Shown: one piece after another, positions 17,341 to 22,502 of the stretch
How positions within the stretch are numbered: the first letter of the stretch is position 1
How the letters are laid out: each line of letters opens with the position of its first letter
NCBI GenBank assembly: GCA_046350295.1
Contig: JAXMAR010000071.1
Coordinates: 1 to 22,502, forward strand
Direction of reading: 5' to 3'
Length of the DNA stretch: 22,502 nucleotides
DNA from: JAXMAR01 sp046350295
GTDB taxonomy: Bacteria > Planctomycetota > Planctomycetia > Gemmatales > Gemmataceae
Notes under the pieces: model-generated
Databases searched by the model: none
What the model saw: the letters and a program-made list of their open reading frames with translations, nothing else
Told to the model about the DNA's origin: nothing
Position numbers and translations under genes: made by a program

Positions 17341-17383
17341 CTCCCCGCGCCGCCTCCCGCCACGGGAGAGGCTGCGGGTGAGG
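17341..17383. repeat. Imperfect GC-rich palindrome between the kinase gene and cheA
   Basis: Around cctcccgccacgggagagg the sequence folds into an imperfect hairpin (cctccc against gggagagg, flanked by ccgcgcc and gctgcggg). It resembles the GGGAGAGG-type intergenic palindromes common in high-GC genomes. It could moderate read-through from the kinase gene into cheA; no U-tract follows. Confidence 0.45.
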
Positions 17384-17411
17384 AAGTTCCCTCGACAATA
17401 GCGAGTGCCGC

Positions 17412-19742
17412 ATGAATGAGGTGATCCGCGAGTTTCTGATCGAGACGCACGAGAACCTGGCGCAGCTCGATCTCGACCTGGTCACGCTCGAGAAGGACCC
17501 GGGTGAGGCCGAGACGCTGGCCCGCGTCTTCCGCACGCTGCATACCGTCAAGGGGACGGCGGGCTTCCTCGGTTTGCAGCGGCTTCAATCCGTCTCGCAT
17601 GCCGCGGAGAACTTGCTCAGCCGGCTTCGCGATGGGGCCCTCGTCTTCAATCCGGCCATCGCCGGCGCTCTGCTGGCCGTCGTCGACGCCATCCGCTCCA
17701 TGCTGGCGACTGTCGAGGCCTCCGAGACGGACGGCGCTGGCGATTTCTCGCCCCTGATCCAGAACCTCGAGCGCCTGCGCGCCGGCGATCCCGGCGCGAC
17801 GCCACCGGCGACGCCGCCACCGGCGACGCCGCAAGCGGCGCGCCCCGCCGCACCCGTCGAGCCGTCGGCCGGCGCGGTGACCCGTATCGAAAACACTCCG
17901 CTTCAGGCCCCCGCCGTTTCCCTTGTGCCTGCCATGCCGTCGACGGCGCCGTCGACGGGCGAATCCGGGGAGCACCGGGTCGCCGCCGTTTCGGACAGCT
18001 CGATCCGTGTCGACGTCGGTCTCCTCGACAAGTTGATGACCCTGGTCGGCGAGTTGGTGCTGGCGCGCAACCAGGTGATGCAGCTCAGCGCGTCTCAGGA
18101 GGACGGCGCCTTCGTGAGCACGGTGAAGCGGCTCAATGTGTTGACGTCAAGCTGCAGGCCGGCGTCATGGAAGACGCCCATGCAGCCGATCAACACGATC
18201 TGGAGCAAGTTCCCGCGCGTCGTCCGCGACCTGGCCGTCGCCTGCGGCAAGCAAGTCCGCCTGGAGATGGAGGGGCAGGAGACCGAGCTGGACAAGACCA
18301 TCATCGAGGCCATCCGCGATCCGCTGACCCACCTGGTCCGCAACGCCATCGACCACGGCATCGAAGCTCCGGCGCAGCGTCTGGCGCAGGGCAAGCCCGC
18401 CGAGGGCCGGCTCGCTCTCTACGCGTTCCACGAGGGGGGCAAGGTCGTCATCGAGATCGCCGACGACGGCGGCGGTATCGACCCCGGCCGCGTCCGCGCC
18501 CGCGCCATCCAGGCCCGGCTCGTCACCGCCGATCAAGCCGACCGTCTCAGCGACCGCGAGCTGATCGATCTCGTTTTCCTGCCGGGCTTCTCCACAGCCG
18601 ACAAGGTGACTCAGTTCTCCGGCCGCGGCGTCGGCATGGACGTCGTCCGCACCAACATCGAGAAGATCGGCGGCACGGTCAACATCGAGAGCAGGCCCGG
18701 ACGGGGCGCCACCATCAAGATGAAAATCCCGCTCACGCTGGCCATCATCCCCGCCCTGACCGTCACCAGCGACGGCGACCGCTACGCCATCCCGCAAGTC
18801 AGTCTCCTGGAATTGGTCCGCCTCGAAGGCGAGCAGGCGCAGCGCGGCATCGAGCGCATCCATGATGCTCCGGTGTACCGTCTGCGCGGCAATCTCCTTC
18901 CCCTCGTTTACCTGCAAGAGCAACTGCAAGGGGGACGCCAGAAGACGGGCGCCACGAGTCACAGGCCGCGCGACGAAGTCAACATCGTCGTCTTGCAAGC
19001 CGACGACCGTTCGTTCGGCTTGATCGTGGACGCCATTCACGACACGGAGGAGATCGTCGTCAAGCCGCTCCAGAAGCAGCTCAAGGGGATCGGCGTCTTC
19101 TCCGGCGCCACCATCATGGGGGACGGCAGGGTCGCCCTCATCCTCGACGTTCTGGGTCTGGCGCAAAGGGCCCACGTCGTCGCCGCGGTGCGCGAGCGCG
19201 CTCTGGCCGAGAAACCAGCGGGCCCCGCCGAGTCCGCCGGCGACCGCCAGGCGTTGCTCCTCTTTGCCACGCAAGGCGGTGGCCGCATGGCCATGCCGCT
19301 GTCGCAGGTCGCGCGGCTGGAGGAGTTTCCCCGCTCCGCCATCGAACGCGTCGGCCCGCAGGAAGTGATCCACTATCGCGACGAGATCATGCCGCTGATC
19401 CATGTGTCCCGGGCCCTGCGCGGGCGCCGCACGAGCCGCCGCCGCCCCGTCGCTCGTCGCTCCTCGTCCCTTACCCCGCGCGAGACCGTTCAGGTCGTCG
19501 TGCATGCCGGCGTCGGGCAACGCGTCGGCCTGGTCGTCGACAGCATCCTCGACATCGTCGACGAGACGCCGGCCGCGCGCTCCCCGGCGCGCCGGCCCGG
19601 CGTCCTCTTCACGGCCGTTATCCAGGGCCGGGTCACCGAGTTTCTCGACGTTCCCGGCATCCTCGGCGGCGCCGACCCGGCCTTCGTCGAAAAAGGTGTC
19701 AGGACCCTTTCTCCGCAACACACGCCGGTGGCGCCGCCATGA
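17412..19742 (+). CDS. cheA: Chemotaxis histidine kinase CheA with an extra CheW-like domain
   Basis: 776 residues, cytoplasmic, working with CheW and MCP-type receptors. The P1/HPt domain (1-105) has phosphoacceptor H44 in TLHTVKGTAGFLG. A Pro- and Ala-rich linker (125-195) replaces a recognisable P2 domain. The P3 dimerisation domain (198-270) starts at VDVGLLDKLMTLVGELVLARN. The ATPase domain has an N box at LVRNAIDHG (N311), G1 at IADDGGGID, the FLPGFSTA F-box region and G2 at GRGVGMDVV. P5 is at about 445-590. A second CheW-like domain (about 611-755) follows, with LIHVSRAL and VGLVVDSILDIVDE. Residues 247-256 read SCRPASWKTP where relatives have ELQAGVMKTR; the bases show a one-base loss and a one-base gain cancelling out. 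cheW starts within the stop codon (ATGA), indicating coupled translation. Confidence 0.93.
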   Translation: MNEVIREFLIETHENLAQLDLDLVTLEKDPGEAETLARVFRTLHTVKGTAGFLGLQRLQSVSHAAENLLSRLRDGALVFNPAIAGALLAVVDAIRSMLATVEASETDGAGDFSPLIQNLERLRAGDPGATPPATPPPATPQAARPAAPVEPSAGAVTRIENTPLQAPAVSLVPAMPSTAPSTGESGEHRVAAVSDSSIRVDVGLLDKLMTLVGELVLARNQVMQLSASQEDGAFVSTVKRLNVLTSSCRPASWKTPMQPINTIWSKFPRVVRDLAVACGKQVRLEMEGQETELDKTIIEAIRDPLTHLVRNAIDHGIEAPAQRLAQGKPAEGRLALYAFHEGGKVVIEIADDGGGIDPGRVRARAIQARLVTADQADRLSDRELIDLVFLPGFSTADKVTQFSGRGVGMDVVRTNIEKIGGTVNIESRPGRGATIKMKIPLTLAIIPALTVTSDGDRYAIPQVSLLELVRLEGEQAQRGIERIHDAPVYRLRGNLLPLVYLQEQLQGGRQKTGATSHRPRDEVNIVVLQADDRSFGLIVDAIHDTEEIVVKPLQKQLKGIGVFSGATIMGDGRVALILDVLGLAQRAHVVAAVRERALAEKPAGPAESAGDRQALLLFATQGGGRMAMPLSQVARLEEFPRSAIERVGPQEVIHYRDEIMPLIHVSRALRGRRTSRRRPVARRSSSLTPRETVQVVVHAGVGQRVGLVVDSILDIVDETPAARSPARRPGVLFTAVIQGRVTEFLDVPGILGGADPAFVEKGVRTLSPQHTPVAPP

Positions 19743-20191
19743 CCGAACGCCAGTACTGCACCTTCTTCGTCGACGGCTATTATTTCGGCCTCGAGGTGCT
19801 GAGCGTGCAGGAGATCATTCGCTACCAGGAGACGACACGCGTGCCACTGGCGCCGCCGGCGGTGCGCGGGCTAATCAATCTGCGCGGCCAGATCGTCACC
19901 GCCATCGACCTGCGCCGCCGCCTCGATCTGAGTGAGCGGCGGGCGGATCAGCAGCCGCTCAATGTCGTCGTGCAGACGGAGGATGGCGCGATCAGCCTGC
20001 TCGTCGATGAGATCGGCGACGTGGTGGAAGTATCCGAGACGCTATTCGAGCGCCCGCCGGAGACTCTGCGCGGCACGGCGCGCGACCTGATTCGCGGCGC
20101 TTACAAGGTCAAGGACCGGTTGCTCTTGATCCTCGACACCGAGCGGACGGTGAACCTCCCGGCGGATGAGACCGGGGACGGCAAGAATTGA
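19739..20191 (+). CDS. cheW: Chemotaxis coupling protein CheW
   Basis: 150 residues and a single CheW domain, the adaptor that links receptors to CheA. MTERQYCTFFVDGYYFGLEV gives the first strands with the F..DG..FGL pattern. VQEIIRY, PAVRGLINLRGQIVTAIDLR (the conserved NLRG turn) and LLVDEIGDVVEV follow. The start overlaps the cheA stop by 4 nt. The C-terminal ten residues are polar and outside the domain. The MCP gene starts 28 bp downstream, so kinase partner, coupler and receptor are probably one transcript. Confidence 0.93.
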   Translation: MTERQYCTFFVDGYYFGLEVLSVQEIIRYQETTRVPLAPPAVRGLINLRGQIVTAIDLRRRLDLSERRADQQPLNVVVQTEDGAISLLVDEIGDVVEVSETLFERPPETLRGTARDLIRGAYKVKDRLLLILDTERTVNLPADETGDGKN

Positions 20192-20205
20192 TGCGACGTT
20201 GGAGC

Positions 20206-20213
20206 AAAAGGAG
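20206..20213 (+). promoter_or_regulatory. Shine-Dalgarno deciding the GTG start of the soluble MCP
   Basis: AAAAGGAG ends 6 nt before GTG (20220-20222). The longer in-frame ATG at 20166 would overlap the end of cheW by 26 nt and has no comparable site. Confidence 0.65.
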
Positions 20214-20219
20214 ATTCTC

Positions 20220-21818
20220 GTGAGAGCGACACGCAACGGCACCCGCGCCCCTATTTCCGCGCAGGAGCTCGCCGATTATCGAGGTCAGATCGCCGCCATC
20301 AACAGGTCTCAAGCGGTCATCCAGTTCGAGATGGACGGGACGATCATCACGGCCAACGAGAATTTCCTGAAAGCCATGGGGTACACCCTGGACGAGATCA
20401 AGGGGCGTCATCACGGCATATTCGTCGACGACGCCTATCGCCAGAGCGCCGATTACAAGCAGTTCTGGGCCGGGCTCGGTCGCGGCGAGTTCATCGCCGG
20501 CGAATACCGGCGGATCGGCAAGGGAGGCCGTGAGGTCTGGATTCAAGGAGCGTACAATCCGATTCTCGACGGCGCCGGCAAGCCGCTCAAGGTCGTCAAA
20601 TACGCCGTCGACGTGACCACACAGAAGCTGCAAAACGCGGATTATGCGGGGCAAATCGCCGCGGTCGCCAAATCGCAGGCGGTGATCGAATTTGGCCTCG
20701 ACGGCACGATTGTGGCGGCGAACGAGAACTTCCTTCGGGCCATGGGCTACACGCTCGACGAGATCAAGGGCCGGCATCACGGCATGTTCGTCGACGACGC
20801 CTACCGTCTCAGCGCCGAGTACCGGGAGTTCTGGAACAGGCTCGGTCGCGGCGAGTACATCGCGGGGGAATACAAGCGCATCGGCAAGGGGGGGCGCGAA
20901 GTCTGGATTCAGGGGGCCTACAATCCGATCCTCGATCTCAGTGGCCGGCCCTTCAAGATCGTCAAGTATGCCAGCGTCGTTACCGACCAGGTCAAGCTGC
21001 GGATGAGCCTGCAGGCGCTCCTGGAGCAAGTCTCCAGGAGCGCCACCGTGCTCGCGAGCGCCTCACACGAGCTGATCGCGGTGAGCCAGCAGATGGCCGT
21101 CAACGCGGAGGAAACGGCGACGCAAGCGAACGTCACGTCCGCGGCCGCCGAGCAGGTCAGCCACAACGTGGCCACGGTGTCCACGGCCGCCGAGGAGATG
21201 GGGGCGAGTATCAAGGAGATCGCGAAGAGCGCCAACGAGGCGGCCCGCGTCGCCACGTCCGCGGTCAAGGTCGCCGACAAGACCAACGGCATTGTCGCCA
21301 AACTAGGGGAGAGCAGCGGCGAGATCGGCAACGTCGTGAAGGTGATCACGTCGATCGCCCAGCAGACGAACCTCCTGGCGCTCAACGCCACGATCGAGGC
21401 GGCCCGCGCCGGTGAGGCGGGCAAGGGCTTCGCGGTCGTCGCCAACGAAGTGAAGGAGCTGGCCAAGCAGACCGCCAAGGCCACGGAAGATATCAGCCGC
21501 AAGATCGAGGCCATCCAGGGGGACACCAAGGGGGCCGTGGAAGCGATCGCCCAGATCGGCGCCATCATCAACCAGATCAACGATATCCAGAACACGATCG
21601 CCAGCGCCGTCGAGGAGCAGACTGCGACCACCGGCGAGATCAGCCGGAATGTCACGGAGGCCGCCAAGGGGACAAGCGAGATCGCCCGGAACATCACGGG
21701 TGTCGCCGAGGCCGCGCGCGGGGCCACCGAGGGCGCCGGCAATACCAAGAGCGCCGCCGACGAGCTTGCCCGCATGGCGCTCGACCTGCAGAATCTCGTG
21801 TCGCAGTTCAAGTGTTAG
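20220..21818 (+). CDS. Soluble methyl-accepting chemotaxis protein with two tandem PAS domains
   Basis: 532 residues with no membrane helix or signal peptide, so a cytoplasmic sensor. PAS 1 (about 19-140) and PAS 2 (about 141-262) are nearly identical; both contain ANENFL.AMGYTLDEIKGRH, then FVDDAYR and GKGGREVWIQGAYNPILD with PAC-like ends. The rest (about 270-530) is a long helical signalling domain with the highly conserved hairpin tip NLLALNATIEAARAGE just after residue 379, then GKGFAVVANEVKELA. No HAMP domain is obvious. The Glu/Ala-rich helices could be methylated, but no CheR-binding pentapeptide is seen at the C-terminus (NLVSQFKC). GTG 20220 is chosen on its Shine-Dalgarno. The closest described architecture is the BdlA/Aer2-like PAS-MCP group. 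The PAS cofactor cannot be told from sequence; flavin or haem are possibilities. Confidence 0.92.
   Translation: MRATRNGTRAPISAQELADYRGQIAAINRSQAVIQFEMDGTIITANENFLKAMGYTLDEIKGRHHGIFVDDAYRQSADYKQFWAGLGRGEFIAGEYRRIGKGGREVWIQGAYNPILDGAGKPLKVVKYAVDVTTQKLQNADYAGQIAAVAKSQAVIEFGLDGTIVAANENFLRAMGYTLDEIKGRHHGMFVDDAYRLSAEYREFWNRLGRGEYIAGEYKRIGKGGREVWIQGAYNPILDLSGRPFKIVKYASVVTDQVKLRMSLQALLEQVSRSATVLASASHELIAVSQQMAVNAEETATQANVTSAAAEQVSHNVATVSTAAEEMGASIKEIAKSANEAARVATSAVKVADKTNGIVAKLGESSGEIGNVVKVITSIAQQTNLLALNATIEAARAGEAGKGFAVVANEVKELAKQTAKATEDISRKIEAIQGDTKGAVEAIAQIGAIINQINDIQNTIASAVEEQTATTGEISRNVTEAAKGTSEIARNITGVAEAARGATEGAGNTKSAADELARMALDLQNLVSQFKC
20277..21005 (+). repeat. In-gene tandem duplication of a PAS-encoding unit, period 366 bp
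   Basis: Unit 1 starts at tatcgaggtcagatcgccgc (20277) and unit 2 at tatgcggggcaaatcgccgc (20643), offset 366 bp or 122 codons. Protein identity is very high while many third positions differ (aacgagaatttc against aacgagaacttc), so the copies are under protein selection and not brand new. Confidence 0.85.
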
Positions 21819-21820
21819 GC

Positions 21821-21888
21821 GGCTGTTCCACCACGGGGACTCCAAGAACCCCAAAAAGAAGAAGTCGCCTTCCCGTTTTGAACCAGGA
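21821..21888. repeat. Degenerate relative of the 4493-4590 palindrome
   Basis: ggctgttccaccacggggac at 21821-21840 and tcccgttttgaaccagg at 21871-21887 resemble the two arms of the element before typA (ggctgtttcaaaacggggac and ccccgttttgaaac), with a similar loop length. Several mismatches prevent a full stem. It lies just after the MCP stop codon, in the 152-bp gap to the next gene. Confidence 0.4.
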
Positions 21889-21970
21889 GCGTGAGCGACG
21901 GTAGGCAAGGCGTCGCACCGCTCCGGCCCGGAGTAGACAAAGCTTTCGTCGCGGTGACTCAGGAGCCTGC

Positions 21971-22502
21971 ATGAACAACCGTCCCCGCCGCGCCTCCGCG
22001 CCGGCCGCCAAGAGTTTGCTGGATGTCCCTGCGTTCGTACGGGCGTCGCTCGACTGCGTTCAGACCAACATCTTCATCGCGGACCCGCGCTTCAACATCA
22101 TCTATGCCAACGACCGGGCGCTTCAGACTCTCCGCGGTATGACCGACGTTCAGCGGATTTTCAACGTCGATGTCGACCGCATCGTCGGCGGCTCGATCCA
22201 CCGTTTCCACAAGGACCCGCGCGACGTGGAGCGCATCCTGCGCGACCCCGCCGCCCTGCCGCACGCCGCCGAATTCAGCTTTGGCTCTGTCACTCTCCAG
22301 ACGCGGATCAACGCCGTTCTGGGTCCCGGCCGTGACCTGCTGGGTTACATCGTCAACTGGGAGGACGTGACCGGCAAACTGGAAGCCGAGCGCCAGAGCC
22401 GGGAAGCGGGCGAGCGCGAGCGGCGGCAAGCGGAAGACCTGCGCGCCAAGGTGGAATGCATCCTGGAGGTCGTCAACGACGCCGGCCGCGGCGACCTGAC
22501 CC
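21971..22502 (+). CDS. PAS-domain chemoreceptor-like protein, 5' part only
   Basis: The ATG at 21971 has AGGAG (21960-21964) 6 nt upstream. The visible 177 residues run off the window. After a basic start (MNNRPRRASAPAAKSLLDVP), a PAS domain covers about 25-137: CVQTNIFIADPRFNIIYAND, then VGGSIHRFHKDPRDVERIL and LGPGRDLLGYIVNWEDVTGK. A charged, helical stretch (EAERQSREAGERERRQAEDL) and VVNDAGRGDLT follow, the usual entry into a HAMP-like or MCP signalling region. This PAS type, with HRFHKDP, is typical of cytoplasmic MCPs, and the gene follows a chemosensory cluster in the same direction. The signalling domain itself lies outside, so a PAS histidine kinase is the alternative. Confidence 0.7.
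   Translation, partial: MNNRPRRASAPAAKSLLDVPAFVRASLDCVQTNIFIADPRFNIIYANDRALQTLRGMTDVQRIFNVDVDRIVGGSIHRFHKDPRDVERILRDPAALPHAAEFSFGSVTLQTRINAVLGPGRDLLGYIVNWEDVTGKLEAERQSREAGERERRQAEDLRAKVECILEVVNDAGRGDLT

Noticed and set aside
16256..17551. Minus-strand ORF of 431 residues opposite the kinase gene
   Set aside because: Antisense of canonical receiver domains; its PHPQPLPWREA stretch is a translated intergenic palindrome.
18165..19721. Minus-strand ORF of 518 residues opposite cheA
   Set aside because: Antisense shadow of conserved CheA domains.
1..22502. CRISPR arrays, tRNA or rRNA genes, riboswitches
   Set aside because: No regularly spaced repeats with unique spacers, no cloverleaf or rRNA-like stretch, and no recognised riboswitch core were seen on reading both strands.

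Overview
The window is high-GC bacterial chromosome. It is most likely from a planctomycete, possibly Gemmata-like; this is inference. The clues are a Ser/Thr kinase with the planctomycete-style 'IGNYEVLDRIGAGGMG' lead-in, a single-chain fusion of an ABC-2 permease with a CPBP intramembrane protease, short GC-rich palindromes and octamer repeats between genes, and loosely packed genes on both strands. No tRNA, rRNA, CRISPR array or intact insertion sequence was recognised.

Left part (1-7834). The reading frames are badly broken here although protein conservation is strong. A heavy-metal RND efflux permease (minus strand, 3' end outside the window) is split by several frameshifts between about 1250 and 2150. 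An intact sixA-like phosphohistidine phosphatase follows (minus strand). The GTPase gene typA/bipA (plus strand) has a good promoter and a long perfect hairpin in its leader, but carries frameshifts from end to end. The 3' end of typA and the 5' end of its neighbour, a GspE/PilB N-terminal-domain protein, then occur a second time about 650 bp downstream, with a small helix-turn-helix ORF between the copies. Mostly indel damage in otherwise consensus proteins suggests sequence or assembly error more than natural decay, but a real duplication cannot be excluded.

Middle part (7873-15012). Reading frames are clean. On the minus strand are an RpfG-type response regulator with an HD-GYP domain, an ABC-2 permease/CPBP protease fusion, ispD (MEP isoprenoid pathway) and a small coiled-coil protein. 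ftsH, the membrane AAA+ zinc protease, runs divergently on the plus strand. The gaps hold a 23-bp-stem palindrome, a pair of direct repeats and an array of five 8-bp repeats with an inverted partner.

Right part (15389-22502). This is a plus-strand chemosensory cluster: a Ser/Thr kinase carrying a degenerate and then a canonical receiver domain, CheA with an extra C-terminal CheW-like domain, CheW (ATGA overlap with cheA), a soluble methyl-accepting protein with two nearly identical PAS domains, and the start of another PAS-containing protein that runs off the window. The likely logic is that PAS sensing controls CheA through CheW, and CheA phosphorylates the receiver fused to the Ser/Thr kinase. 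A chemotaxis-type phosphorelay would then end in protein Ser/Thr phosphorylation instead of a free CheY. This is the most interesting system in the window. No cheR, cheB or stand-alone cheY is visible within the window.
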